This document shows, piece after piece, positions 46,751 to 56,396 of a stretch of DNA of 64,000 nucleotides (its first letter is position 1; each line of letters begins with the position of its first letter). The stretch spans positions 60,951 through 124,950 of the forward strand of contig CANHOA010000008.1 in the NCBI GenBank assembly GCA_947462255.1, read 5' to 3'. This DNA comes from Flavobacteriales bacterium (GTDB lineage Bacteria > Bacteroidota > Bacteroidia > Flavobacteriales_D > Crocinitomicaceae). Under the pieces are notes generated by a model. The model saw only the letters and a program-made list of their open reading frames with translations. It ran no database searches and was not told where the DNA came from. The translations under genes were made by a program, and so were the position numbers.

Positions 46751-46850
46751 AAAAGTAGAGCATATAATGGATTCCGAAGGGAACAAGCTAGAACTTTGGG
46801 AACCAATCGATAGCGTTTTTACCAATATGGACGAAAAGACCACTAAATAG
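46743..46850 (+). pseudogene. C-terminal remnant of a VOC (glyoxalase-like) protein
   Basis: A 35-codon frame starting at an ATG that overlaps the CDF stop reads ...HIMDSEGNKLELWEP followed by DSVFTNMDEKTTK. This is the C-terminal strand of a VOC-superfamily protein, with the metal-binding glutamate in ELWEP. The rest of a ~120-residue VOC gene is absent, since the upstream DNA encodes the CDF transporter. It is best read as a relic left after a deletion joined the two genes. It might still be translated as a short coupled peptide. Confidence 0.55.
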
Positions 46851-46965
46851 GGTTGATTTAGAGCGCATCCAATGATACTTGAATCCTTATATTAAAGTAT
46901 ATTGCTTCTTGATGTCTGCCTAGTTTATTCTAAGAGATAAGCCACGGATAAACCAATAAAATCAG

Positions 46966-46973
46966 TAAATTTG
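46966..46973 (+). promoter_or_regulatory. -7 box of the M1 peptidase gene
   Basis: TAAATTTG, 41 bases before the start codon; -33 not obvious. Confidence 0.4.
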
Positions 46974-47014
46974 TTCTTGTAATACAATTGATTAACTGTT
47001 TTTAATTCTTCAAA

Positions 47015-49996
47015 ATGATCAAAAGCCTCGTATTTTTAACCTTCATCCTGTCTGCTTTAACTACCAATGCCCAAAATACGTGGCAGCAAGAAGTCAATTA
47101 TAAGATAAATGTTAGTTTAAATGATGTTGATCACAGCTTGTCAGCCAATGAAAAGATTGAATACATAAACAATTCGCCCGATGAATTAACGAAGATTTAC
47201 ATACATCTTTGGCCAAATGCGTATCGCGATTCTAAATCTGCCCTTGCAAAACAATTATATGAATCTGGCAAAAAGGAGCTCTATTATGGTGATCTGAAAA
47301 ATAGAGGTGGAATTGACTCCTTGGATTTTTATGTAGATGGTGAACGGGTAACATGGAACTATGATAGCGAACATCCAGATATCTGCTACTTGATGTTAAA
47401 GAAGCCTCTTTTACCATCTGCTAGGATAACGATTTCTACGCCTTTTAAAGTTAAGATTCCTTCTGGTTCGATTTCTAGACTTGGTCACATTGAACAATCG
47501 TATCAAATCACCCAATGGTATCCCAAACCTGCTGTTTATGATGCTAATGGTTGGAATTATATGCCGTATTTAAATCAGGGTGAGTTTTATTCTGAATACG
47601 GTTCTTTTGAAGTTAGTATTACCTTGCCGCAAAATTATGTGGTGGGCGCTACCGGTGATTTGCAAATACAATCTGAAAAGGATTTTTTGGATTCGCTAGC
47701 AATTAAATCGTTGGCTAATATTCCATTGATGCTTCAGGAAAAACAAAGCGCCGAGGGAAATACTAAATTTCCTGCCTCCAGTATTGAAAAAAAGACGCTC
47801 GTTTATAAGCAGGATAAAGTGCATGATTTTGCATGGTTTGCAGATAAACGTTTCGCAGTATTAAAGGGTGAGGTTGAATTGCCAAACTCGAAAAGAAAAG
47901 TTACATCGTGGGCAATGTTCGTCCCGCATAATACTTTGCATTGGCAAAATGCGATTGAATACATTAATGATGGCACTTATTACTATTCCCTTTGGAACGG
48001 TGATTATCCATATAATAATGTTACAGCAGTTGACGGTACAATCAGCGCGGGCGGTGGTATGGAATATCCTACCATTACGGTTATTGGCAATACGAGTTCT
48101 AAAGAAGAACTAGAAGTGGTCATCGTACATGAAGTTGGTCATAATTGGTTTTATGGAATTTTAGGTTCTAATGAGCGTGTCCATGGTTGGATGGATGAAG
48201 GATTAAATACCTTGAATGAGGTTCGCTATATTCAAACCAAATATCCTAACAATACTAGGCTTTCCGATATGGTGTTGAATGGTAAATTTCATTTTGATAA
48301 ACTCAATTACCACGATCAAGGTGATTTAAGTTATCGTACCCTAGCATCTTTGGCATTAGATCAGCCTATTGAAACTCCTTCCACAGACTTCTCTTCCATC
48401 AATTATGGATTAATTATGTATCAAAAAACAGGATTGGTTTTTTATTACCTTAAGGATTACTTAGGTCAAAAGGTCTTTGATCAAGCCATGCAAACCTATT
48501 TTGATAAATGGAAATTTAAACACCCTCAACCTAAGGACTTACAAGCAGTATTCGAAGACCAAACGAAGAAAGATTTATCATGGTTTTTTAATGATTTAAT
48601 TCAAACAACAAATCATATTGATTTTAAAATAAAGCGAGTGAGTAAAGCTAAAGTTGGTTCTTTGGTAAAGGTTAAAGATGTTGGACAGGTTTCGGGTCCT
48701 ATTGAGCTTAATGTTTTTAAAGATGCGCTCTTACTTGAAACTGTTTGGTTGGAACCAGGACAAAAAGAAATTGGTATTGCCTCAAATCTTTCTGACATTA
48801 CTAGAATTGCAATCGATGATTCAAAAGATATTCCTGAAATTAACCGAACAAATAATAATTATTATCCAAATCGCTTTCTTTTTAAAAAGTGCGAAACCCT
48901 TAAATTTGAGTTTGCTTTTGGGGATAATGAAGCAACTAAAAATAGTGTCTTTTGGCTACCGGCGCTAGGGTGGAATGTTGTAGATGGAATGATGTTGGGC
49001 TTGGCTTTTCATAATTTTAGTCCTGCTTTAAAACCAACGCAGTATTTTATAGCACCAATGTATTCGTTTAATGGACGAAAAATGACAGGTGTCGCAGAGA
49101 TTTCGCATTCCTTCTTCCCACGTGATTTCGTTAAAATAGCAAAAATTGGACTCTCATTAAAGTCTTTTTCAACATCTTCATCCAAATTGAATAATGTTGG
49201 TCCAGGCGAATATTTTGTGGCCTATAATCCATATTTAACGCTTGATTTGGGAAAAAATACGTCTAAATCGATTGCTCGGGCATTAACTTTGAAAGGTGTC
49301 GTAAATCAATACAAAGAATTCAATAATGCTAAAAATAAAATCGGCGCTTTGCTTGAATATAATTATCAAAAAAATAAAGCGGATTATAGCTATTTGAATG
49401 ATAGTAGGTTTGAATATGTAAGGAACACAAACGGAGAAGATGATGTATTGCGCTTGTCTACATCAAGTACTGTTGAATACAAGTACTTAAAAAATAAGAT
49501 GAATCGATGGATTAAAGTAAGAACCTATGCAGCCTACAACCTAATTCAACGTTCAAGTTCTTGGAATAACCAGGAAAAGTACTTTATGTCATTATCAGGT
49601 GCAAGTGGAGTTCAAGATAATTTTGTGGAAAATTATTATTTCGACCGCTTCAATCCTAATAGTCTTCAACGTGATGAAAATATGGGGGGCTTTAGAAGTA
49701 ATGCGCTACTGTATTCAATGTCGTGGATGGCGGCTATTAATACCACTTTTCAATTGCCGATTAAACCCAATATTTTCGTAGGATTTGTTGATGTTGGTGC
49801 CGTTCCATTAAATTTTTATGTGAATACTGGCCTAGGAATTAAATTGGGCGATATTTTCGGAGTCTATTTTCCACTTTGGAGAACCACAAATATGGGGGCT
49901 AATTTGTATGAAAATTACGGCAACCAAATACGCTTAACCATCAAATTTAATCCAGCAGTAAAACCTTTAATTTTAAAGAAAATAATAAATAAATAA
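47015..49996 (+). CDS. secreted M1 family metallopeptidase
   Basis: The 993-residue protein has a signal peptide (ends TTNAQ). The exopeptidase motif GGGMEYP is at 347-353, and the zinc site HEVGH at 372-376 with the third ligand E395 in WMDEG. This is the usual M1 aminopeptidase arrangement. The C-terminal ~450 residues include an armadillo-like region and a beta-rich part (FEFAFGDNEATKNSVFWLPALGWN...) that may fold as an outer-membrane-like barrel. It is probably in the periplasm or outer membrane and trims peptides. sppA follows 8 bases later. Confidence 0.87.
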   Translation: MIKSLVFLTFILSALTTNAQNTWQQEVNYKINVSLNDVDHSLSANEKIEYINNSPDELTKIYIHLWPNAYRDSKSALAKQLYESGKKELYYGDLKNRGGIDSLDFYVDGERVTWNYDSEHPDICYLMLKKPLLPSARITISTPFKVKIPSGSISRLGHIEQSYQITQWYPKPAVYDANGWNYMPYLNQGEFYSEYGSFEVSITLPQNYVVGATGDLQIQSEKDFLDSLAIKSLANIPLMLQEKQSAEGNTKFPASSIEKKTLVYKQDKVHDFAWFADKRFAVLKGEVELPNSKRKVTSWAMFVPHNTLHWQNAIEYINDGTYYYSLWNGDYPYNNVTAVDGTISAGGGMEYPTITVIGNTSSKEELEVVIVHEVGHNWFYGILGSNERVHGWMDEGLNTLNEVRYIQTKYPNNTRLSDMVLNGKFHFDKLNYHDQGDLSYRTLASLALDQPIETPSTDFSSINYGLIMYQKTGLVFYYLKDYLGQKVFDQAMQTYFDKWKFKHPQPKDLQAVFEDQTKKDLSWFFNDLIQTTNHIDFKIKRVSKAKVGSLVKVKDVGQVSGPIELNVFKDALLLETVWLEPGQKEIGIASNLSDITRIAIDDSKDIPEINRTNNNYYPNRFLFKKCETLKFEFAFGDNEATKNSVFWLPALGWNVVDGMMLGLAFHNFSPALKPTQYFIAPMYSFNGRKMTGVAEISHSFFPRDFVKIAKIGLSLKSFSTSSSKLNNVGPGEYFVAYNPYLTLDLGKNTSKSIARALTLKGVVNQYKEFNNAKNKIGALLEYNYQKNKADYSYLNDSRFEYVRNTNGEDDVLRLSTSSTVEYKYLKNKMNRWIKVRTYAAYNLIQRSSSWNNQEKYFMSLSGASGVQDNFVENYYFDRFNPNSLQRDENMGGFRSNALLYSMSWMAAINTTFQLPIKPNIFVGFVDVGAVPLNFYVNTGLGIKLGDIFGVYFPLWRTTNMGANLYENYGNQIRLTIKFNPAVKPLILKKIINK

Positions 49997-50004
49997 AAAT
50001 AACC

Positions 50005-51807
50005 ATGTCCGAACCTAAGCTATCGTTTTCTAAAGTATTTTGGCCAAGTTTTTTAGCCGTAATCATTGCCTCTGGAATTGCAATGTTTTTTTTCTTCATC
50101 GTATTGGGAGGAATTATAGGATCATTTAGCGATTTTGGCCCTGAGCCATTGGCCATTAGTGATAATGCAATTTTACAAATGAAGTTGGATGGAGAAATCC
50201 AGGATAATGGAAATAGTACCTTCGACCCTGCGAGTTTCAGCGTAAATGAAACAATGTCATTGTCAAGCCTTATCTATGGATTAGAAAAGGCAAAAAAGGA
50301 CAATAAAATTAAAGGACTTTTTATTGATATTGGCGAGGTACAATGTGGCTTTTCGTCAGCACTCGCTTTGCGCGAAGCAATTGCGGATTTTCAAAAATCA
50401 GGCAAATTTGTAACCGCTTATTTTTCTGGCGAAATGATTTCGCAGAAAGAATATTACATTGGCTCGGTTGCAAAGGAAACGTATGCTTTTCCAAGTTCAG
50501 CTTTTCAATTAAATGGAATTGGGGGAGAGATGATGTTCTTTAAAAGTTTATTGGATAAACTTGAGATTGAGGTTGAAATTGTTCGGGGTAGTAATAATGA
50601 TTTCAAAAGTGCTGTAGAGCCTTTCTTTAGAACGAATATGAGCGATTCGAGTAGGGTTCAATCCGAACGATTATTGCACTCTATTTGGGACGATATGTGC
50701 GCTGAAATGGCTTCTTCTCGCCGTTTATCCTTAGTTGATTTTAATACTATTGCCGATTCAATGAAAGTAACAAGTACACAAGATGCTTTGCAATATAAGT
50801 TGCTTGATGCGCTGAAATATAGGGATGAAGTAATGTCGGATTTAATGACAAAAATGAAGGTTACAAAGGAAGATGAGTTGTCATTTTATAATTTTGAGGA
50901 ATACGCCAGTACTTCTTTTCTTGATAACCAAATTATAATCCAATCTCAAAAGGCTAATGTTGCGGTTATTGTCGCCGAGGGAGATGTTGTTCGAGAAGGT
51001 GAGGGTTTAGCGGCAGATAAAATATGTGGTTTATTTCAAAAAGTGAGAAATAACCCGAGTATAAAAACAGTCGTTTTTCGTATTAATAGCCCAGGGGGAA
51101 GTGCTTTAGCGAGTGAGGAAATTTGGCGTGAAGTTGCCTTAACTAATAAGGTTAAAAAGGTAATTGTCTCTATGGGGGATGTTGCAGCATCTGGTGGCTA
51201 TTATATTGCTACACCAGCAGATCGAATTTTCGCTGAATCAACTACTATTACTGGTTCAATTGGGGTTTTTGGTATGATTCCATATACCGGAAAAATGTTT
51301 GAAAATAAACTTGGGATTACTTTTGATCGTGTAGGTACCAATTCACATTCAGTTCTTTCGCTTAACAAAAAGCTAAGTCCTGAAGAATTAGCGCGTGTTC
51401 AAGGGGAAGTAGATTTAATTTATGATCAATTTTTAACGCGTGTTTCAGACGGAAGAAAATTATCAAAAGAACGGGTTATGCAGATTGCTCGTGGGCGTGT
51501 ATGGACCGGAAAAGATGCGCTTTCCATAGGATTAGTGGATGAAATAGGTTCTTTACAAGATGCTATTAATTATGCTGTCAAAACAGTTGAGCTAACTGAT
51601 CCAAAAATCATTTATTATCCGCTGATTAAAGAAGATAAATTTGCCTTTTTAATAGATTTAATAAATGAGGAAGCAGAGGAGTCGGAAATGAAAATAAATT
51701 CTACTGGTCTTCCAGCAGAATTAGTAAGCTACTACAACGAAATTAAAAAGATTGAAAACAGAATGGGAATTCAAATGCGCTTGCCTTTTGATATTAAATT
51801 TGATTAA
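50005..51807 (+). CDS. sppA: signal peptide peptidase SppA (protease IV)
   Basis: The 600-residue protein has one N-terminal membrane helix (~18-42), then two tandem ClpP-like domains. The serine nucleophile is S396 in MGDVAASGGYYIATPAD, preceded by INSPGGSA. The general-base lysine is expected in the N-terminal half, as in E. coli SppA. It digests cleaved signal peptides in the membrane. It follows the M1 gene by 8 bases, suggesting shared transcription for protein and peptide turnover at the envelope. Confidence 0.92.
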   Translation: MSEPKLSFSKVFWPSFLAVIIASGIAMFFFFIVLGGIIGSFSDFGPEPLAISDNAILQMKLDGEIQDNGNSTFDPASFSVNETMSLSSLIYGLEKAKKDNKIKGLFIDIGEVQCGFSSALALREAIADFQKSGKFVTAYFSGEMISQKEYYIGSVAKETYAFPSSAFQLNGIGGEMMFFKSLLDKLEIEVEIVRGSNNDFKSAVEPFFRTNMSDSSRVQSERLLHSIWDDMCAEMASSRRLSLVDFNTIADSMKVTSTQDALQYKLLDALKYRDEVMSDLMTKMKVTKEDELSFYNFEEYASTSFLDNQIIIQSQKANVAVIVAEGDVVREGEGLAADKICGLFQKVRNNPSIKTVVFRINSPGGSALASEEIWREVALTNKVKKVIVSMGDVAASGGYYIATPADRIFAESTTITGSIGVFGMIPYTGKMFENKLGITFDRVGTNSHSVLSLNKKLSPEELARVQGEVDLIYDQFLTRVSDGRKLSKERVMQIARGRVWTGKDALSIGLVDEIGSLQDAINYAVKTVELTDPKIIYYPLIKEDKFAFLIDLINEEAEESEMKINSTGLPAELVSYYNEIKKIENRMGIQMRLPFDIKFD

Positions 51808-51836
51808 TTTTTGTTATTTCAACTTCCTCCCCCTTT

Positions 51837-51858
51837 ATCCCCCTCTCGAGGGGGGGAT
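51837..51858. terminator. GC-rich hairpin between sppA and the thioredoxin-like gene
   Basis: ATCCCCCTC pairs with GAGGGGGGAT-like bases around TCGA, 9 bp with one G-T pair; there is no long T tract. The surrounding C-rich stretch (TCCCCCTTTATCCCCCTC-type) is unlike its AT-rich neighbourhood and resembles the interspersed hairpins seen in some Bacteroidota. Confidence 0.5.
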
Positions 51859-52400
51859 CATCTATCTTTAATCAATTCCATGATTTCCTCTTGAATTTCC
51901 TTTCCTTTATCGTCATTATACCATTTTTGTAAAATGGTTTTCATGTCGTCTATATTTTCGTTTTTATTCTTTAGTTCCAAATAAATTGCTTCTAATTTCT
52001 GCGGCCTTGGGCCCCAAACAAATCGATCAGCTCCTTCTTTATTTCGGACAATTAACTTTGGAATGCTCATTTTTCCATCGCTTAAATAGGATTCAATTTC
52101 CGAATGGCTATCCCTTAATTGAACAAGGACATTAATGAGCGGATTAAGTGCGGCAATTTTAAATAAATACGGAACAATCTGCGCTGCATCTCCACACCAT
52201 GGTTCTGTGATGATTACCCAGTCTTGTTTTTCGTTAATGGCTCTGATGACCTCCGTAAGTTCTTGGGTAATTACTCCTTGTTTTAAGCTTCGTGTAAAGC
52301 GACTTTTATTAAGTGGAATATAATGCTGATAATTAGTTGGATAGCTTGAATATCCAGGATGTTCAAGTTCAAAAGTAGCGATGTATTCCGTTGGAGTCAT
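51858..52400 (-). CDS. thioredoxin-fold protein
   Basis: A 180-residue protein whose middle contains TEPWCGDAAQIVPYLFKIAAL. This is a thioredoxin-like WC-x-D active site with a single cysteine instead of CxxC. A cis-proline-like SIPKLIV follows, and the C-terminus is lysine/glutamate rich. Such WCGDA proteins are common in Bacteroidota, and their role is not established. The single cysteine makes a normal disulfide reductase role unlikely. Its stop codon lies in the GC-rich hairpin shared with sppA. Confidence 0.75.
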   Translation of the reverse strand: MTPTEYIATFELEHPGYSSYPTNYQHYIPLNKSRFTRSLKQGVITQELTEVIRAINEKQDWVIITEPWCGDAAQIVPYLFKIAALNPLINVLVQLRDSHSEIESYLSDGKMSIPKLIVRNKEGADRFVWGPRPQKLEAIYLELKNKNENIDDMKTILQKWYNDDKGKEIQEEIMELIKDR

Positions 52401-52471
52401 TTCTTAATAATTATAGGGTTTCGTAAAGGCATTTCTACTTATTAACTGAATTAACAAGCAACTTGGATTAG

Positions 52472-54910
52472 TTAATAAATGGAAGGGAAAGCAGCAGGAT
52501 TTGTTTTCTGCATCATGCCATAAATTTTCTCCACAATATCGTCAATACTTGGCTTTGAGAAATAATCACCGTCGGTTCCATAGGCTGGTCGATGGTCTTT
52601 GGCACTTAATGTGGCAGGTTCTTCATCGAGGTGATAATAGCCATTTTGTTCAACCAAAATTTTATTTAACATAAAGCCTGTTGCACCGCTGCTTACATCT
52701 TCATCAACGATCAATAATCTGTTTGTTTCTTTCAAAGAGTTAACAATTAAATGATTCACATCAAAAGGCAATAATGTTTGGACGTCTATTAATGTTATTT
52801 CAATTCCCATTTGCGCTAGAGTTTCTGCAGCAATTTCACATAGGTTAAAAGTTGATCCATAAGAAACCAAGGTTAAATCTTTTCCTTGTCTTACGATTTC
52901 CGGAATACCTAATGGCTCTCTAAATAGCCCTAAATTGCTCGGCATTCTTTCTTTCGAACGATAGCCATTCAAGGGCTCAATAACTAAAGCGGGTTCATCG
53001 GCAGCCATCAATGTGTTGTAAAATCCGGCAGCTTTTGTCATGTTTCTCGGTACACAAACATGAATTCCACGAAGTGAATTAATAATCATTCCCATTGGAG
53101 ATCCACTATGCCAAATTCCTTCAAGTCGATGGCCCCTTGTGCTAATAATTAACGGCGCTTTTTGTCCACCCTTAGTTCGATACTGCAAGGTTGCTAAATC
53201 ATCCGACATGATTTGTACAGCATAGAGCAAATAATCTAAGTATTGAATTTCAGCGATGGGTCGCAATCCTCTCATCGCCATTCCGATTCCCTGACCAATA
53301 ATGGTGCATTCTCTAATTCCCGTGTCAAATACTCGCAAGTCGCCAAATTTATCTTGAAGTCCTTCCAACGTTTGATTAACGCCACCAATTTTCCCTGCGT
53401 CTTCGCCGAAAACAACTAAAGAAGGGTAGTGTTCTAACAATTTATTGTAGTTTTCTCGCAGAATTATTCGTCCGTCCTCCATGATATTTTCTTCAGCAAA
53501 TAGGGGAGGAACTGCGCTAATTTTTGTTGCTGCTAAATCAGATTGCGAATGCAAAAATGAACTATAACGCTCATCATTTTCAACAATGGATGCTTTAACC
53601 CAATTTGATAATGCCTCTCGCGCTGTATTTTTATCGTGACGAATGATACGCAACACATTTCTTGCACTTGTCAGTATGTCTTTTCGAACGGGTTCGTAAG
53701 ATTTTTTTAATAATGTTATTTCATTTGATACAGATTCTTTCTGACTTGTTTCTGCAAGAACATTTTCTAATAAGGTCAAGCATGCCTTTAAGTCAGTTTG
53801 AATACTTTGCGTATAATTTGCCCACGCTTTGTTTTTAGCTTCACGTACTTTATTCTTAGCCTCTACTTGAATTTCTGATAGAAGAGTTTCGTCTGCAAGG
53901 ATTAAATCACCGGCTTTAAAATTTAGAATCCATTCCTTGAATTTAGCAATGCAATCAAATTCACTTTCCCATTTTAAACGTTCAGCGGATTTATATCGCT
54001 CATGCGATCCTGAAGTAGAGTGTCCTTGCGGTTGATTTACTTCTTTAACGTGAACAAATGTTGGAATGTGTTGGGTTCGAGATAAATTGACCGCCTTTTC
54101 ATACGTAGCACACAAGTTAGGATAATCCCAACCTTTGCTTTCAAAAATTTCTAGACCATTATATTGTTCAGTTCGCTGCATTCCTGCTAAGGCTTGAGAA
54201 ATACTTCCTGTGGAGGTTTGAAATTCTCTTGGAACAGAGATCCCAAATCCATCGTCCCAAACCGACATAACCATGGGAACTTGTAATACTCCAGCAGCAT
54301 TTATTGCTTCCCAGAAAGGACCCTCAGAGGTTGATGCATCGCCAATTGTACCAAAAGCAACCTCATTTCCATTATCTGTAAACTTGGAAAAGGAGCTATC
54401 TTCTGAAAGGTTTTTATTGTTTCGGTATATTTTTGATGCTAATGCCAAGCCAAGTAAACGAGGCATCTGACCACCAGTTGGAGAAATATCTGCGGAACTA
54501 TTTTTTTGCGCCATTAAATCAAGCCAATTCCCTTCGCTATCTAAACTCCGAGTAGCATAGTGTCCTCCCATTTGCCGACCTGCTGATTGTGGTTCAAGGT
54601 CTAGTTGGGTTTCGCCATATAGTCCTGCAAAATATTCGATTAGTGTTAGTTGACCAATCGCCATCATCAGGGTTTGGTCGCGATAATAACCGGAGCGAAA
54701 ATCACCATTTTTAAATTGTTTGGCTAGTGCAATTTGTGCGATTTCTTTTCCGTCACCAAAAATTCCAAATTTTGCTTTTCCAGTCAATACTTCCTTACGA
54801 CCAAGAAGTGATGCCTCACGAGATTCACATGCTAAGCGATAATCAGCTAAGATTTCTAAGCGAAATGTGTCAAAATCAATATTACCTTGCGACTCGTATT
54901 TTGTTGGCAT
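52472..54910 (-). CDS. fused alpha/beta E1 component of a 2-oxoacid dehydrogenase
   Basis: The 812-residue protein joins an E1 alpha part (about 1-400) to an E1 beta part (about 480-812). In the alpha part, FGTIGDASTSEGPFWEAINAAGVLQVPMVMSVWDDGFGISVP is the thiamine pyrophosphate motif. The beta part has GEDAGKIGGVNQTLEGLQDKFGDLRVFDTGI and IAEIQYLDY, GHRLEGIWHSGSPMG, and the terminal LIVDEDVSSGATGFMLNKI. Such fusions serve branched-chain 2-oxoacid (or pyruvate) oxidative decarboxylation in Bacteroidota; substrate choice is not visible. The -7 box lies 20 bases upstream. Confidence 0.85.
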   Translation of the reverse strand: MPTKYESQGNIDFDTFRLEILADYRLACESREASLLGRKEVLTGKAKFGIFGDGKEIAQIALAKQFKNGDFRSGYYRDQTLMMAIGQLTLIEYFAGLYGETQLDLEPQSAGRQMGGHYATRSLDSEGNWLDLMAQKNSSADISPTGGQMPRLLGLALASKIYRNNKNLSEDSSFSKFTDNGNEVAFGTIGDASTSEGPFWEAINAAGVLQVPMVMSVWDDGFGISVPREFQTSTGSISQALAGMQRTEQYNGLEIFESKGWDYPNLCATYEKAVNLSRTQHIPTFVHVKEVNQPQGHSTSGSHERYKSAERLKWESEFDCIAKFKEWILNFKAGDLILADETLLSEIQVEAKNKVREAKNKAWANYTQSIQTDLKACLTLLENVLAETSQKESVSNEITLLKKSYEPVRKDILTSARNVLRIIRHDKNTAREALSNWVKASIVENDERYSSFLHSQSDLAATKISAVPPLFAEENIMEDGRIILRENYNKLLEHYPSLVVFGEDAGKIGGVNQTLEGLQDKFGDLRVFDTGIRECTIIGQGIGMAMRGLRPIAEIQYLDYLLYAVQIMSDDLATLQYRTKGGQKAPLIISTRGHRLEGIWHSGSPMGMIINSLRGIHVCVPRNMTKAAGFYNTLMAADEPALVIEPLNGYRSKERMPSNLGLFREPLGIPEIVRQGKDLTLVSYGSTFNLCEIAAETLAQMGIEITLIDVQTLLPFDVNHLIVNSLKETNRLLIVDEDVSSGATGFMLNKILVEQNGYYHLDEEPATLSAKDHRPAYGTDGDYFSKPSIDDIVEKIYGMMQKTNPAAFPSIY

Positions 54911-54929
54911 GGATAGCGTTAATTAGGTG

Positions 54930-54937
54930 CAAATATA
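54930..54937 (-). promoter_or_regulatory. -7 box of the E1 dehydrogenase gene
   Basis: It reads TATATTTG on the minus strand, 19 bases before the start codon. Confidence 0.45.
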
Positions 54938-55013
54938 GGTAAAAGAGTGTTTATATTTAGTCCTTCGAAATGGATATTTTTAGGCATCTTTGCACAAATT
55001 AGTAAAACGATTT

Positions 55014-55712
55014 ATGAAAATTGAACTTTGTGTCGCTTCCATCGAAGGATTGCAATTTGCTAAGGATTGTAGTATTGACCGCATTGAACTCTGTCAAAAT
55101 CTTGAGCAAGGCGGTATGACGCCTTCCTACGGATTCATTGAAATGGCACTTTTAAAGGAATTAAATACGCATGTATTAATTAGACCAAGAGCGGCAGGAT
55201 TTACTTATTCTGAAGATGAAATTCAATTAATGCTTCGAGATATTAAGGTTTGTCGCGAATTAGGAGTACAGGGAGTTGTTATTGGGGCCTTAAGCATTAA
55301 TAAAAAGATAGACCACGAGACAACACTTAGATTGAAAGATGCTGCTAGAGATTTGGAGATTACTTTTCATAGGGCTTTTGATGATAGTTTTGATTGGAAA
55401 AATTCTATGGATATTTTGATTGATTGTGGAATTGATCGAATTTTAAGTGCAGGCCTATCGCCTTCTGTTGATAATGGTCTGCCTATATTAAAGGATATGA
55501 TGAATTATGCTGAATCACGCATCGAAATTATGGTCGGTGGTGGCGTTAATCTAGGGAATATTCAGCGAATTTTACTCGATGTTCAGCCAGATGCGATTCA
55601 TTTTTCTGGTACTTCTAAGATAATTCTTGATGAAAATTCTTATTTTTCTGAAACGCTTCTCCAACTTGATAAAAGTAAAGTGGAGAAATTAATTCATTCG
55701 ATTAGGGGATAG
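55014..55712 (+). CDS. cutC: CutC family copper homeostasis protein
   Basis: The 232-residue TIM-barrel protein begins MKIELCVASIEG and has RIELCQNLEQGGMTPSYG, VLIRPRAAGFTYSEDE, GVVIGALSINKKID, ITFHRAFD and GGGVN, all CutC motifs. The family was linked to copper tolerance in E. coli, though the biochemical role is debated. The ATG at 55014 is used; the TTG at 54990 would add residues before the conserved start. Confidence 0.9.
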   Translation: MKIELCVASIEGLQFAKDCSIDRIELCQNLEQGGMTPSYGFIEMALLKELNTHVLIRPRAAGFTYSEDEIQLMLRDIKVCRELGVQGVVIGALSINKKIDHETTLRLKDAARDLEITFHRAFDDSFDWKNSMDILIDCGIDRILSAGLSPSVDNGLPILKDMMNYAESRIEIMVGGGVNLGNIQRILLDVQPDAIHFSGTSKIILDENSYFSETLLQLDKSKVEKLIHSIRG

Positions 55713-55828
55713 GATAGGGGCATATTTTATGACAATTTTACCTCAAACCAACTTTATGTATGCCATCATGTCGCTTTTACTAAAGTGGCAAAATCTTTGA
55801 AAATAAATTTTGAGCTTAAAAACAAACA

Positions 55829-56386
55829 ATGAAAAATAAAAAAGACACAATAAATACCGATAAAGTAGAGGATTTTATCGAAACGAATATGGAAGAGCTT
55901 TCAAGTGAAGAGGTAATCAATGAAACGGTAGATTCCGAGGCCGTTGTTGATGAAGTGGCAAAATACAATGATCTCAATGACCGATTTATCCGTCTTCATG
56001 CTGAATTTGATAATTACCGAAAAAGGTCAAACAGGGAAAAAGTAGATTTAATTTCTTCCGCTAATGCTGGTTTACTTAAAGATTTACTCCCGATTTTAGA
56101 TGATTTTGAGCGTGGCATCACCAATAATTTAGAATCAACTGATATCACTGCCGTTAAAGAGGGATTCAATTTGATTTATGCTAAGTTTAATGGGATTATA
56201 GATGCAAAGGATATGAAAGTGATGGACTGCAAAAATCAAGTTTTTGATAGTGAATTTCACGAGGCTATTGGAAATTTGCCAGTGGATGACCCCGAACTTA
56301 AAGGTAAAATTATCCAAGTTGTTGAAAATGGATATACCTTAAATGATAAGGTTATTCGTTTTGCGAAAGTTTTAGTTGGACAATAA
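55829..56386 (+). CDS. grpE: nucleotide exchange factor GrpE
   Basis: A 185-residue protein with an acidic, low-complexity N-terminus (to ~45), a long coiled-coil helix (YNDLNDRFIRLHAEFDNYRKRSNREK), the DLLPILDDFERGI helix and the C-terminal beta domain ending VVENGYTLNDKVIRFAKVLVGQ. It releases ADP from DnaK. dnaJ follows after 10 bases, forming a heat-shock operon; dnaK is not in the window. Confidence 0.94.
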   Translation: MKNKKDTINTDKVEDFIETNMEELSSEEVINETVDSEAVVDEVAKYNDLNDRFIRLHAEFDNYRKRSNREKVDLISSANAGLLKDLLPILDDFERGITNNLESTDITAVKEGFNLIYAKFNGIIDAKDMKVMDCKNQVFDSEFHEAIGNLPVDDPELKGKIIQVVENGYTLNDKVIRFAKVLVGQ

Positions 56387-56396
56387 AAAGATGTAA

